Shown: positions 44,287 to 52,432, numbered from the stretch's first letter. The stretch: 64,000 nucleotides of DNA from Pedobacter sp. Leaf250 (GCF_920984735.1 NZ_CAKLBU010000001.1:1-64000); one strand, 5' to 3'. A program made the numbers and translations. Notes: generated by a model not told the origin, from the letters alone.

Positions 44287-44595
44287 TTAACTTCCCGCGA
44301 TTGGCGATCCAAAAATGCCTACTGCCATTTCTGCCCAGATTAAAAACAATACAATTAAGATTACTACCAAAGCAATGGTTCGGCTTGTGCCGGTTTTCAT
44401 GTTTCTGATCACCAATTCTATTGCTACTCCTGTACTTAAAAGTAATATTCCAGCCGCAACAAAGTCTGATAGTGTCCAATTTACCTCGTTAGTAAATTGC
44501 ATTGCAATTAATGGAATGCATAAAATTAAGGCGATTACGGTTAAAATAATAGTTATTCTTAATTTAAAAGGGTTCATTGTTTCTTGATTTTTCAT
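44287..44595 (-). CDS. Three-helix inner-membrane protein, unknown
   Basis: 102 residues with three hydrophobic helices (about 13-33, 44-62 and 73-95) and short polar ends (MKNQETMNPFKLR at the N-terminus, GSPIAGS at the C-terminus). A conserved-looking Glu sits in the middle helix (AIELVIRN), with WAEMAVGIFG in the last. I do not recognise the family. It lies between the ferritin-like gene and the lipoprotein gene on the same strand. Confidence 0.75.
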   Translation of the reverse strand: MKNQETMNPFKLRITIILTVIALILCIPLIAMQFTNEVNWTLSDFVAAGILLLSTGVAIELVIRNMKTGTSRTIALVVILIVLFLIWAEMAVGIFGSPIAGS

Positions 44596-44670
44596 GATGT
44601 TTTTTGTTGTAATTAACTTATGAATTTTAACGATTATTTCGAATGGGTATTAAAGAATAAATAGATTAGA

Positions 44671-45447
44671 TTATGATGTTTGGATGATTTCGGAAGATTC
44701 GAAATTAAAAGATTTATTGTCGCTCAAATTGTACAAAATCGCTTTTCCGGCAACTTTGCCAAGCTTGAATTTCATTTTTCTGAAGTATTGAAAAAAATTA
44801 AGTTTACCCGCCCTAAATAATTTTTGATGTGCAAACCAAACAACTAAACTGGTACAGATAAAAAAGCAGGAGTAAGCATTGTAGGCGATGAATTTTGAAA
44901 GATTATTTTTACTATTAAAAATGATATATAACCTTTCCTTCTGAAATGTGATGTGGGCTGCCTCATCAATTAAAATATCGGTACATATTTGTTTTAGTAA
45001 GCTACAGTTGGTAGCGTCTTTTAATGCCTGATAAAAAATTTGTGCAGCACTTTCAACAGTAATTACAGCGATAGTCCATAATTCCATATTGGTGTTGTAA
45101 TATCTAATTTTTCTAAACATGGTATCGCCCCAATCTTTATTAATTCTCGGTTCATCAATTAAATCGAGATATTTCCCTAAGTTATTTCCATGCTTTTGTT
45201 CTTCTCTGATAAATAATTTTACGCTATTCGGGTATTCATGATCATTTATCTTATTGGCATATTTATTTGCTGCATGTAATAAATGTTTGCCTTCTGAAGT
45301 TTCTCCTAACTGCCAAGCCTGTAATGATTTAACAATATTGCTTTTTTCGGATTTTGTGAGCATAGGTTGTAAAGACCAATCGATGCGATTAACCGTTGCA
45401 TTTTTTGTGAAATAGTTTGTCCAGTACTGTGATGAATGAGTTTTCAT
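44671..45447 (-). CDS. Ferritin-like domain protein
   Basis: A 258-residue, mostly helical protein with paired metal-ligand motifs of the ferritin-like type: EEQKHGNNL (about 82-90) and DEAAHITFQKE (about 167-177), with further Glu in MELWTIAVITVES between them. These would give a carboxylate-bridged di-iron site. A hydrophobic stretch (about 192-206, SCFFICTSLVVWFAH) near the C-terminus suggests membrane association. It could be an oxygenase, desaturase-like enzyme or iron sensor, and the substrate cannot be read from sequence. It starts 5 bases after the 40-residue mini-gene and belongs to the same cluster. Confidence 0.8.
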   Translation of the reverse strand: MKTHSSQYWTNYFTKNATVNRIDWSLQPMLTKSEKSNIVKSLQAWQLGETSEGKHLLHAANKYANKINDHEYPNSVKLFIREEQKHGNNLGKYLDLIDEPRINKDWGDTMFRKIRYYNTNMELWTIAVITVESAAQIFYQALKDATNCSLLKQICTDILIDEAAHITFQKERLYIIFNSKNNLSKFIAYNAYSCFFICTSLVVWFAHQKLFRAGKLNFFQYFRKMKFKLGKVAGKAILYNLSDNKSFNFESSEIIQTS

Positions 45448-45452
45448 AAGAT

Positions 45453-45575
45453 TTATTTTGTATGTGGTTCGTTAATCTGTATCTCAAAAATATTTTCTAC
45501 AAGGTGGGCTATAACAAACCATGCTAAAGAAGCTATGGCGATAATCATAGCAATAATTTTGTGGTGCTTTTTCAT
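45453..45575 (-). CDS. 40-residue single-pass membrane mini-protein
   Basis: MKKHHKIIAMIIAIASLAWF followed by VIAHLVENIFEIQINEPHTK and a stop. It has a basic start, one hydrophobic helix (about 7-25) and an acidic-polar tail. Its ATG overlaps the stop of the preceding DUF4153-like gene in an ATGA (45572-45575), and its stop lies 5 bases from the ferritin-like gene's start. Coupled translation in a tight cluster argues strongly that it is real. No family recognised. Confidence 0.75.
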   Translation of the reverse strand: MKKHHKIIAMIIAIASLAWFVIAHLVENIFEIQINEPHTK

Positions 45576-47146
45576 TTTTTGATACCAAAATATTTTGCCA
45601 TATTCCAATCCTGCAAATTCCATGAAAGCCAGCTCACCTCATTGTATCGCTCTTTAAAAGAGGTGATTCTATTATTTAATCTCTTCTGAAGTTGCCCTTC
45701 ATCTGAACTGTAAAGAATTGCGTTTGCTGGAACTTTGCTGCCAAAGTTTGTACTCAATTCTTTTTTATATTTATCAATTGTTGGTAGGGTTTTATCGGAT
45801 AAGGATAGCAGATAATCCGGATCGAAAGCAATGGTTTCTCTATGCGCAAAATTGTATTTCACGATAGTAACATCCCAATTGATTGTAGTAAAAGCAAGAA
45901 GCAGGATATACCAAATATTACCATTTATTCTCAAGAGATAAAAGAAGGATTTTTGCTTTGCTACCTTAATAAAAACGGTAATTAAACCCACAATACAAAG
46001 TATGGCAAAAACACATACCCCGATTCTTTTATAGGTTAAACCATACACTTCTATATAGTGCGCATCTCTGATGAAAACAGAAATAATCAGTAGAAAATTC
46101 TGAATCATCCATGCATAAGCCAATACTTTAAGTGTTTTGCTTTTCGAGTAAAAGTTTAAATTTCCTCTAAAAAAATAAACAATTATGGCCATGGCCAAAA
46201 TGATGCTGAATATCAAAGAATTTGTACCATCATGTAATTCGGCAGCATAATTTGTTTCTGCAAGCTGTTTTTCATGTCCTAACCAAAGCCACCAAATATC
46301 AATTCCATTTAAAACAAGCAAGAGAAAATTTAAAGCAATAAAAGAGATTAAAGCAATAATGTATTCCGTTTTTAATGCCATTTTTTTAGAGATTACTCTT
46401 CCCATAAATATTTGAGCCATCTCGTTCCACAGTGTTTTTATCCTATTAGTGCTTTTCTTGCGATGTAAGTCTTCATCCATATTTAATTCGATTTTCTCGA
46501 AAACATGATCGTAAAATGTGATAAGTAATCCACCGGTTAAAGCTAAACCAAGACAGAAATGAATGAAGCGTTCGAAACTTAAATCATTAAATATGAATCC
46601 AAATACTTGCGTTAGTACTTTTGCAATGTTGTCTCCAAGTTCTGATGCGTATTTTTCGAAGATTGCATTGGCGCCACTGTAGATCCCGATAAAAATAAAC
46701 ACCATAATTAATGGGAGGATGATATATTTTAGAGGTCGTAGCAATGGCCTGACTTTGAATTTTCCGATTTGAAGATCAGATAAGCGTCTGAAAGCTGTTG
46801 CGGGTATAGCAATAATTTGCAAGCCTACAGCCATAAATGCTATCCACACAGATCTTATGCTTTGATAATGCGAGAAACCAACAAATAATAAAAAACTCAC
46901 GTAGTAGGTAGCAAGCGATAGATCGGAATTGTTAACAACCACCATTACTGCAGCAAATAAGTGTGCAAGTGCATAAATTTTAAACTGATTTGTTTTAGCA
47001 ACTTCACCATTTAAGAAAGTAATTGTGAGCACAAATAAACTATAAATCAATTGGTTAAGGGCCAGTCTTTCATGCCAAAAGATCACGCTAAATAGGATTC
47101 CGCCGATTGCGGTAGCCAATAAGAGAAAATTAGATTTTGTTTTCAT
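45572..47146 (-). CDS. DUF4153/DUF4173-type polytopic membrane protein
   Basis: 524 residues with about a dozen hydrophobic helices and a C-terminal soluble part of about 100 residues. There the segment NWDVTIVKYNFAHRETIAFDPDYLLSLSD resembles the DUF4153/DUF4173 C-terminal signature (conserved N-x-H/R region preceding a D-x-x-Y-L). The start at 47146 (MKTKSNFLLLATA) is preferred over the open frame further upstream, because the preceding gene ends 1 base before it. Family function is unknown. It is co-transcribed with its neighbours, overlapping the mini-gene by 4 bases. Confidence 0.82.
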   Translation of the reverse strand: MKTKSNFLLLATAIGGILFSVIFWHERLALNQLIYSLFVLTITFLNGEVAKTNQFKIYALAHLFAAVMVVVNNSDLSLATYYVSFLLFVGFSHYQSIRSVWIAFMAVGLQIIAIPATAFRRLSDLQIGKFKVRPLLRPLKYIILPLIMVFIFIGIYSGANAIFEKYASELGDNIAKVLTQVFGFIFNDLSFERFIHFCLGLALTGGLLITFYDHVFEKIELNMDEDLHRKKSTNRIKTLWNEMAQIFMGRVISKKMALKTEYIIALISFIALNFLLLVLNGIDIWWLWLGHEKQLAETNYAAELHDGTNSLIFSIILAMAIIVYFFRGNLNFYSKSKTLKVLAYAWMIQNFLLIISVFIRDAHYIEVYGLTYKRIGVCVFAILCIVGLITVFIKVAKQKSFFYLLRINGNIWYILLLAFTTINWDVTIVKYNFAHRETIAFDPDYLLSLSDKTLPTIDKYKKELSTNFGSKVPANAILYSSDEGQLQKRLNNRITSFKERYNEVSWLSWNLQDWNMAKYFGIKK

Positions 47147-47147
47147 T

Positions 47148-47450
47148 TTAAAAAGCGATTGTGAGTACAATGAAGAAATACAGTATTGCAATAGGAATAA
47201 TAACCAACATTTTATATGCAGTTAGGATAGAGATATTTCTATTTTCGGTATAAACGAAAGAGGAGATTATTAAAGCAGAGAATACAATAAGATTAAATAT
47301 TAGGGTGAACAATAAATATTTCTGCCCTAACATGATCAATATACCTGCTTTGCTAATGGAGAAAATGATCAAAAGAATTGTTCCAATGATGAATGAGTAA
47401 AAGGTGGTTTTCTTACCTATTTTAATAATTAATAGCTCTAGTGATTTCAT
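47148..47450 (-). CDS. Small three-helix membrane protein, unknown
   Basis: 100 residues, three hydrophobic helices (about 15-38, 46-66 and 77-98), basic N-terminus (MKSLELLIIKIGKKTTF). No family recognised. It starts right behind one of the two identical 22-bp sites, which suggests that it heads a sub-transcript. It ends 1 base before the DUF4153-like gene. Confidence 0.75.
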   Translation of the reverse strand: MKSLELLIIKIGKKTTFYSFIIGTILLIIFSISKAGILIMLGQKYLLFTLIFNLIVFSALIISSFVYTENRNISILTAYKMLVIIPIAILYFFIVLTIAF

Positions 47451-47456
47451 ATTTTA

Positions 47457-47478
47457 AAAGTGCTTTGTTTTTCAAAGT
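47457..47478 (-). promoter_or_regulatory. Palindromic operator-like site, copy 2
   Basis: A 22-base sequence identical to 48437-48458, containing the inverted repeat CTTTG-N5-CAAAG, 6 bases upstream of the ATG at 47450. The overlapping promoter match is weaker here (ACACTTTG, with TTTA at -33 distance). Confidence 0.6.
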
Positions 47479-47498
47479 GTATGTTCAAAAAAAATGTT

Positions 47499-47795
47499 TT
47501 AAAGTTTATTGATCATTTTTTCTAGTGCATCTAAATGCGCTTTGAAAGCTTGTTTTCCTAAATTGGTAATGGTGTAGGTGGTACTAGTTTTTCGACCAAT
47601 AAAACCTTTATGTACCTTAATAAATTCAGCCTGCTCCAAGGTGTTTAAATGTGAGGCCAAATTTCCGTCAGTTAATTCCAACATCTGTTTTAAATCGTTA
47701 AAGCTAATTTCATCGTTTACAATAAGCATCGACATTACACCCAGCCGAATCCGGCTGTCGAATATTTTATTAAGATCTGCTATTGGGTTTTTCAT
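47499..47795 (-). CDS. Winged-helix transcriptional regulator (HTH_34/ArsR-MarR-like)
   Basis: A 98-residue single-domain DNA-binding protein: IFDSRIRLGVMSMLIVNDE (helix 1), ISFNDLKQMLELTDGNLASH (helix-turn-helix), LNTLEQAEFIKVHKGFIGRK (recognition and start of wing), STTYTITNLGKQAF (wing) and a short C-terminal dimerisation helix. This plan is that of the small winged-helix regulators often paired with membrane-protein genes in Bacteroidota. Its start lies 1 base from the preceding gene's stop. The identical palindromes upstream of 48432 and 47450 flank it and are the obvious binding-site candidates. Confidence 0.88.
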   Translation of the reverse strand: MKNPIADLNKIFDSRIRLGVMSMLIVNDEISFNDLKQMLELTDGNLASHLNTLEQAEFIKVHKGFIGRKTSTTYTITNLGKQAFKAHLDALEKMINKL

Positions 47796-47796
47796 T

Positions 47797-48432
47797 TTAT
47801 TGGCCTTTCTCGTATTTAAAATACATTACCAATCCATAAATAATGTGAAGTACACCAAAACCAAATGCCCAAAATATCAAACCATAACCTATATAAAACA
47901 TGCAAACCAAACCTAAAATGATCTCCAGAAAGCCTAAATATCGTATATCGCTGAAAGTGTATTTGCTGGCATTGATCAATGCTAATCCATAGAAAATTAA
48001 GCAGGAAGGCGCAATAATGGCATAAGTATGAGCATGATTAATCAATAAAGCAATGATGAATAATCCACCCACTACCAATGGAATGGCCAGGTTAACCAGC
48101 AAAGATTTTGAAGTTTTATCCCAAATGGGCAAATTGTTTTTTTGGCTTTTGCGGTACGTGAACAAGATTCCACCAGCTAAAGCAATTACCAAAACAAATA
48201 CACCCAGTTTAAGCAGGTTAAATTCTAAATCCATTTCTCCCTCAACACCATAACTGTAACCTCTTTTATTTATGAATTTATCAATTTCATCGTTTGCGAA
48301 GTAAGCACCCATCAAAGCAATTACACCAGCAAAAACGCCAGATAAACCACTTAATGAAATAAATCTTGATGATCTATCCATCATCTGCCTGATGTCTTTT
48401 AATGCATTTAGTTGATCTTCTGAATTACTCAT
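47797..48432 (-). CDS. Six-helix membrane protein paired with winged-helix regulator
   Basis: 211 residues. A soluble N-terminus (SEDQLNALKDIRQMMDRSSRFISLSG-like) is followed by about six hydrophobic helices (the first around 31-48, the last around 187-206) and a KYEKGQ tail. The opening is typical of a Bacteroidota membrane-protein family found next to small winged-helix regulators. No function is established to my knowledge. First gene of the cluster, with a consensus promoter and the palindromic site directly upstream. Confidence 0.8.
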   Translation of the reverse strand: MSNSEDQLNALKDIRQMMDRSSRFISLSGLSGVFAGVIALMGAYFANDEIDKFINKRGYSYGVEGEMDLEFNLLKLGVFVLVIALAGGILFTYRKSQKNNLPIWDKTSKSLLVNLAIPLVVGGLFIIALLINHAHTYAIIAPSCLIFYGLALINASKYTFSDIRYLGFLEIILGLVCMFYIGYGLIFWAFGFGVLHIIYGLVMYFKYEKGQ

Positions 48433-48436
48433 TTTG

Positions 48437-48458
48437 AAAGTGCTTTGTTTTTCAAAGT
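48437..48458 (-). promoter_or_regulatory. Palindromic operator-like site, copy 1
   Basis: On the minus strand ACTTTGAAAAACAAAGCACT (first 20 of 22 bases), identical to 47457-47478. It overlaps the -7 box and ends 4 bases before the ATG at 48432, so a bound protein would block transcription. Confidence 0.65.
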
Positions 48459-48483
48459 TAAATAAGAAAATGATATTTGCAAA
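48453..48483 (-). promoter_or_regulatory. Consensus Bacteroidota promoter of the 48432 gene
   Basis: On the minus strand TTTG (48483-48480), a 19-base spacer and TAACTTTG (48460-48453), exactly TTTG-N19-TAnnTTTG. Confidence 0.8.
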
Positions 48484-48603
48484 CTTTTTTATAAAATGAT
48501 TTAAAAGATATCATCCGCATGATTGTACTGGTCAAAAGATTAAGCAGATTAATTTTTGGTTGATTGGACAGATTTTTTATCAATTTTTATTATTAGCATC
48601 ATG

Positions 48604-48702
48604 ACTTATAACTTACAACCTATAACCTATAACTTGAAATAGAACTTACAACCTGTAACTTATAACTCAAAAATTAGAACTTCCTACTTAAAACTTTTAA
48701 CT
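48604..48702 (+). repeat. Word array before the lolD-type gene (CTTATAACTT type)
   Basis: About ten degenerate words such as ACTTATAACTTACAACCTAT, AACTTGAAATAGAACTTACA and ACTTAAAACTTTTAACT. C-type only. The upstream gene is divergent, so no stop codon and no G-words precede it. Confidence 0.7.
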
Positions 48703-48713
48703 ATTTTTACGCC

Positions 48714-49364
48714 ATGCTAAAAGCCACAGGAATAAGAAAATCTTACGGAAACCTACAAATATTAAAAGGCGTTAATTTTGAAGTGCAAAAAGGAGAGATT
48801 GTGAGTATTATTGGTCCATCTGGAGCAGGTAAAAGTACTTTGCTGCATATTCTCGGAACATTGGATAAACCAGATGATGGGACTGTTGAGCTTAAAGGAA
48901 CTATTATTAATAAATTAAGCGGAGAGTTGTTAAGTGCTTTTCGCAATCAGAATATTGGTTTTGTATTTCAGTTTCACCATTTGTTGCCAGAATTTAGCGC
49001 ATTGGAGAATGTTTGTATACCAGCTTTCATTGCCAAAACCAACAAAAAGCAGGCGGAAATCAGGGCTTTAGAATTGCTCGATTTATTTGGATTGAAAGAT
49101 AGGGCACATCACAAACCCAACCAGTTATCTGGAGGTGAACAACAGCGGGTGGCCATAGCTAGAGCATTAATTAATAATCCTTCCATTATTTTAGCTGATG
49201 AACCTTCAGGTAATCTTGATTCGGAAAATGCATCGGCATTACACCAACTCTTTGTTACTTTAAGAGATAACTTTCAGCAAACCTTCGTAATTGTAACGCA
49301 CAATGAACATTTGGCAAAAACAAGCGACCGTGTGGTGACTATGAAAGATGGATTAATTGTATAG
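48714..49364 (+). CDS. lolD: LolD-type lipoprotein-release ABC ATPase
   Basis: A 216-residue ATPase with Walker [10 protein letters not shown] (34-42), signature [15 protein letters not shown], Walker B IILADEP, intact D-loop NLDS and switch His in IVTHNEH. The [13 protein letters not shown] segment after the Q-loop is the LolD-like signature. LolD powers LolCE-mediated release of lipoproteins from the inner membrane. No lolC/E gene is adjacent, which is common in Bacteroidota. Assignment to LolD rather than another FtsE/MacB-class ATPase rests on this segment and is probable, not certain. Confidence 0.8.
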   Translation: MLKATGIRKSYGNLQILKGVNFEVQKGEIVSIIGPSGAGKSTLLHILGTLDKPDDGTVELKGTIINKLSGELLSAFRNQNIGFVFQFHHLLPEFSALENVCIPAFIAKTNKKQAEIRALELLDLFGLKDRAHHKPNQLSGGEQQRVAIARALINNPSIILADEPSGNLDSENASALHQLFVTLRDNFQQTFVIVTHNEHLAKTSDRVVTMKDGLIV

Positions 49365-49378
49365 GACTAGCAACTAGT

Positions 49379-49420
49379 GCAACAATTTAACATTAAAACA
49401 ATTTAACAATATAACATTTA
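49379..49420 (+). repeat. Word array (AACAATTTAAC type) before 49423
   Basis: ACAATTTAACATTAAAACAA, TTTAACAATATAACATTTA, G-free, running into the TTG start. Confidence 0.5.
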
Positions 49421-49422
49421 CA

Positions 49423-49902
49423 TTGAAAATATTAATCACAGGCGGAAATAATGCCAAAGCCTTAAAATTGATGAAGGCTTTTCCAACTCATTTTGTTCTT
49501 TTAGCCGATTATGGTGAAGTTCCAGGAATTGTTACTGAACATTACGCTTTTACATCTTTGGGAGAACTAAATAAAGACAGCATTGCACATATTCTACTTA
49601 ATTTTTGCATAACAGAAGGTATTGACTGCATCATCCCGTTACATGATTATGAAGTGGATCCCTTGGCAAAATCGGCGGTTTTGTTTCATGAATATGGAAT
49701 TCAGGTTTTAACGCCTCCTGCTGATGTGCTTTTAAATTATATCTCTGGTGATAAAAATACCTTTCAAAATTTCGCAGTTTTTATTCATGGTGAATGCATT
49801 TTTGCAAATGGTGGAGAAATTTTTATTAAGCAAAATGAGGTGATGAATGGCGTTTTCGGTTACAATAATCCCGATGATGACTTAAAATTATTTACTGTTT
49901 AA
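49423..49902 (+). CDS. Pre-ATP-grasp-domain protein lacking the ATP-grasp domain
   Basis: 159 residues, TTG start (MKILITGGNNAKALKLMKAF). It resembles the Rossmann-like N-terminal (pre-ATP-grasp) domain of CarB/PylC-type ligases: LITGGNNAKAL at the start, VLLADYGEVPG, EGIDCIIPLHDYEVDPLAKS and YISGDKNTFQNF. The ATP-binding and catalytic domains that normally follow are absent, and the next gene begins 1 base after the stop, so there is no hidden continuation. Either a stand-alone binding domain or an old truncation. The tight link to the following HAD-like gene suggests the two act together. Confidence 0.7.
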   Translation: MKILITGGNNAKALKLMKAFPTHFVLLADYGEVPGIVTEHYAFTSLGELNKDSIAHILLNFCITEGIDCIIPLHDYEVDPLAKSAVLFHEYGIQVLTPPADVLLNYISGDKNTFQNFAVFIHGECIFANGGEIFIKQNEVMNGVFGYNNPDDDLKLFTV

Positions 49903-49903
49903 T

Positions 49904-50512
49904 ATGGATGCCTATCAAATTGTAAAAGAAAAGCAAATCGTAATTTTCGAGCTCGATGATGTAATATATCCTCAAAAAGATTATTTGCTTCAGGTTTATT
50001 ATTTATTTGCACAATTTATCGAGTACAGCGAGCAAAAAAACGCTCAGACTATTTTGGAATTTATGCGTGAAGAATTTGAGCAATTCGGAGCGGATAACCT
50101 ATTTCAAAAAACAGCAACAGCGTTTAATATCGATCAGAAATACGAATACAATTTCAATTTATTGCATCTAAATGCCCGATTGCCCTTAAAACTTTTGTTG
50201 TTCAAAAACCTGCTTGAGTTTATGCAGGAGTTGGTGATAGAAAGAAAAAAAATATTTATTGTTACGGCTGGAAATCCAGAGCAGCAATTGAATAAAATCA
50301 AGCAGATAGAATGGAATGGTTTGGAAAAATACCTAACCGTTTATTTTGAGGAAGAGATGGGAATCAGTAAGGGAAATATTTTTCAGAAGATACTAAACGA
50401 CAATAATTTATCTTCAAATGATGCGTTAGTTGTTGGTGCAAATAATTATGATAAACAGCAATCCAACTTAATTAATTTGCCGTATATTGTGTCACTAGAA
50501 ATTTACAAATAA
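49904..50512 (+). CDS. HAD-fold protein without the catalytic nucleophile
   Basis: A 202-residue protein with the HAD fold order: motif I VIFELDDVIYP (13-23), a helical cap (about 25-95), motif II FIVTAGN (Thr121), motif III Lys156 in ISKGNIF, motif IV VVGANNYDK. In true HAD phosphatases motif I reads DxD. Here Glu16 stands where the nucleophilic Asp should be, while Asp18 is kept. Motif IV has GAN where GD is usual. It is therefore probably not a phosphatase and may bind a ligand or partner. It lies 1 base after the ATP-grasp N-domain gene and 2 bases before the S41 peptidase gene, so all three are one operon. Confidence 0.8.
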   Translation: MDAYQIVKEKQIVIFELDDVIYPQKDYLLQVYYLFAQFIEYSEQKNAQTILEFMREEFEQFGADNLFQKTATAFNIDQKYEYNFNLLHLNARLPLKLLLFKNLLEFMQELVIERKKIFIVTAGNPEQQLNKIKQIEWNGLEKYLTVYFEEEMGISKGNIFQKILNDNNLSSNDALVVGANNYDKQQSNLINLPYIVSLEIYK

Positions 50513-50514
50513 AT

Positions 50515-52029
50515 ATGTTAAGAAAAGTTAATGTGAAAAGAGGTGTTCTATTCTTTATGATTGGAACAGCAGGGTTTTTAGCTTCTTGTAAAAAAAACAC
50601 AACAGAACCAGATGCAACATCATCTACGCCTGTTGCAGAAAAAAACACGTTGCAAACGCCAACAAACAATCGTGATTTTTTAACACGAGATTCTATTTTT
50701 CTGTATGCGAAACAAACTTATTTTTGGAATGTGGGCATGCCTGATTACGATACTTTTAACCCAAGAAAGTACGCAAGTGATAATCAAGTGTTATCTGCGT
50801 TGGCAGCTTTGCCAAGTACGGGAGGAAAAGATAAATATTCCTTTATTGATGACGGAACAGTTGCCGGTCAGTTGGGTGGCGTAAGTGGCGATTATGGTTT
50901 CTCTGCTAATTACGACGCTACTAATTTATTACGGGTTAAATCTGTTTATGCAACTTCTCCAGCTGGAGTTGCAGGCTTAAAAAGAGGTTATCAGATTACA
51001 CGTGTAAATGGTAAAACTACGTTAAGAACCAGCCAAAGTGATATCGATAATTTAAATGATGGTATTTTTGGTAGTAACCCAAGCATTTCAATGACTGTTG
51101 TAAAACCTGATGGTACCTCACAAGATTTAGTGATTAACAGAGGTAGCTATAATATCAACCCAATTTTATACTCCAATACTTATACCGTTGGTGCGAAAAA
51201 AGTAGGTTACATCGTTTTCAATAGCTTCACTACAAATTCAGTTCCTCTGTTGGATGAGGCCTTTACTAAATTTACAACCAATGGAATTACTGAATTAATT
51301 GTTGATTTACGTTATAATGGAGGGGGTTCTGTTGCTACCTCTGAAGCTTTTACCAATTTGATTGCGCCTGCATCGCAAAACGGAAAAATTATGTATACCA
51401 CTTATTGGACCCAAACCATGCAAGATGGTAATGCAACAATATTACAAAACCAAAAGTTTTATGCCAAAGGAAATGATGGCGTAACCCGTTTATACTCATT
51501 TTTCGATTATTCATACAAACCAACACCTGCGGCAGGAAATCAGGAAGTTTTTGCTAAACGCGGAAATTTAAACGGCTTAACCAGAGTTTACTTTTTGGTT
51601 GCCGGAGGCACAGCATCGGCTAGTGAGTTACTGATTAACAATTTAAAACCAATTATGGATGTGAAGTTAATCGGCAGAAAAACTTATGGTAAGCCAGTTG
51701 GCTTTTTCTCTATCCGAATTGATAAAAAGGACTTATACATTCCTCAATTCCAAACTAAAAATCAAGCTGGTTTTGGCGATTATTTTGATGGAATGGCAGT
51801 AGATAAGGATTTGGTTGATGATTTAACGAAAGACTTTGGTGATCCATCTGAAAAGTTATTGGCGCAAGCTTTAAATTATTCTGCAACTGGAGCCTTTACA
51901 TCTTACTTAAAAGATAATGCACTAAGTAGCACTACCGGTGTATCGAGACAGGTGATCGATAGTAATAACGAAAAACTAGATCACGAATTTAAAGGAATGG
52001 TCGAAACCCGAAAACTGAAGTTTAAATAA
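50515..52029 (+). CDS. S41 family C-terminal-processing peptidase lipoprotein
   Basis: A 504-residue secreted peptidase. Lipoprotein signal with Cys25 (GFLASCKKN), then a linker and an N-terminal helical part. A PDZ domain follows (about 125-205, VYATSPAGVAGLKRGYQITRVNGK). The S41 catalytic core has VGYIVFNSFT, ELIVDLRYNGGGSVATSE, the active-site Ser in TASASE (366-371) and the Lys in RKTYGKPVG. Expected to act in the periplasm or on the outer membrane on protein C-termini. Third gene of a tight operon (2-base gap), closed by a terminator. Confidence 0.92.
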   Translation: MLRKVNVKRGVLFFMIGTAGFLASCKKNTTEPDATSSTPVAEKNTLQTPTNNRDFLTRDSIFLYAKQTYFWNVGMPDYDTFNPRKYASDNQVLSALAALPSTGGKDKYSFIDDGTVAGQLGGVSGDYGFSANYDATNLLRVKSVYATSPAGVAGLKRGYQITRVNGKTTLRTSQSDIDNLNDGIFGSNPSISMTVVKPDGTSQDLVINRGSYNINPILYSNTYTVGAKKVGYIVFNSFTTNSVPLLDEAFTKFTTNGITELIVDLRYNGGGSVATSEAFTNLIAPASQNGKIMYTTYWTQTMQDGNATILQNQKFYAKGNDGVTRLYSFFDYSYKPTPAAGNQEVFAKRGNLNGLTRVYFLVAGGTASASELLINNLKPIMDVKLIGRKTYGKPVGFFSIRIDKKDLYIPQFQTKNQAGFGDYFDGMAVDKDLVDDLTKDFGDPSEKLLAQALNYSATGAFTSYLKDNALSSTTGVSRQVIDSNNEKLDHEFKGMVETRKLKFK

Positions 52030-52043
52030 ACAATACTTTACAC

Positions 52044-52078
52044 AAGCCTCGATGAGAATCGAGGCTTTTATTTTTATC
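52044..52078 (+). terminator. Rho-independent terminator after the S41 peptidase
   Basis: AAGCCTCGAT pairs perfectly with ATCGAGGCTT over GAGA, followed by TTATTTTTAT. Confidence 0.92.
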
Positions 52079-52165
52079 TTAATATTACATAAAATGATTC
52101 TTTATGGTTGTTTTTCTTCTAAAATTTTAATAAGCTTGTTTAACATTAATCGTTAAAAAGAAGCT

Positions 52166-52432
52166 ATGCCAATAGAAATTGTAGAAAAGGAACATATAGG
52201 CTATTTAAATATCATCAATGCTAAAGAAGATCACACAGCAGAATTAAAAAGTAAACTCGATGAGGCTCAAAGACTTGGTAATGAGTTTAAATCTAAAGCA
52301 GTCATCACTTTTAACACTACAATTGGTCCAAAACGTGTAGATACTACAGTTTGGGCAGTTACAGAGAAATACATTCAACTCAAAAATAATATACATATCC
52401 CAATCAAAAGTTTGATCGATATAGATTTTTAG
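52166..52432 (+). CDS. Conserved hypothetical protein, 88 residues
   Basis: A small soluble protein: PIEIVEKEHIGYLNIINAKE, a helical Lys/Glu stretch (about 23-45), then VITFNTTIGPKRVDTTVWAV and a beta-like end (YIQLKNNIHIPIKSLIDIDF). No signal peptide, membrane segment or cysteine. The end pattern resembles short proteins that carry a beta-barrel closing strand, but I do not recognise the family. It lies between a terminator and dprA and probably has its own promoter. Confidence 0.7.
   Translation: MPIEIVEKEHIGYLNIINAKEDHTAELKSKLDEAQRLGNEFKSKAVITFNTTIGPKRVDTTVWAVTEKYIQLKNNIHIPIKSLIDIDF

Noticed and set aside
44229..44479. Extended N-terminus of the 43530 lipoprotein or a second frame over the 44287 gene
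   Set aside because: The upstream codons overlap the neighbouring gene's end and would bury the clear lipoprotein signal peptide. The 76-codon frame at 44249-44479 is antisense-like shadow reading of the 44287-44595 gene.
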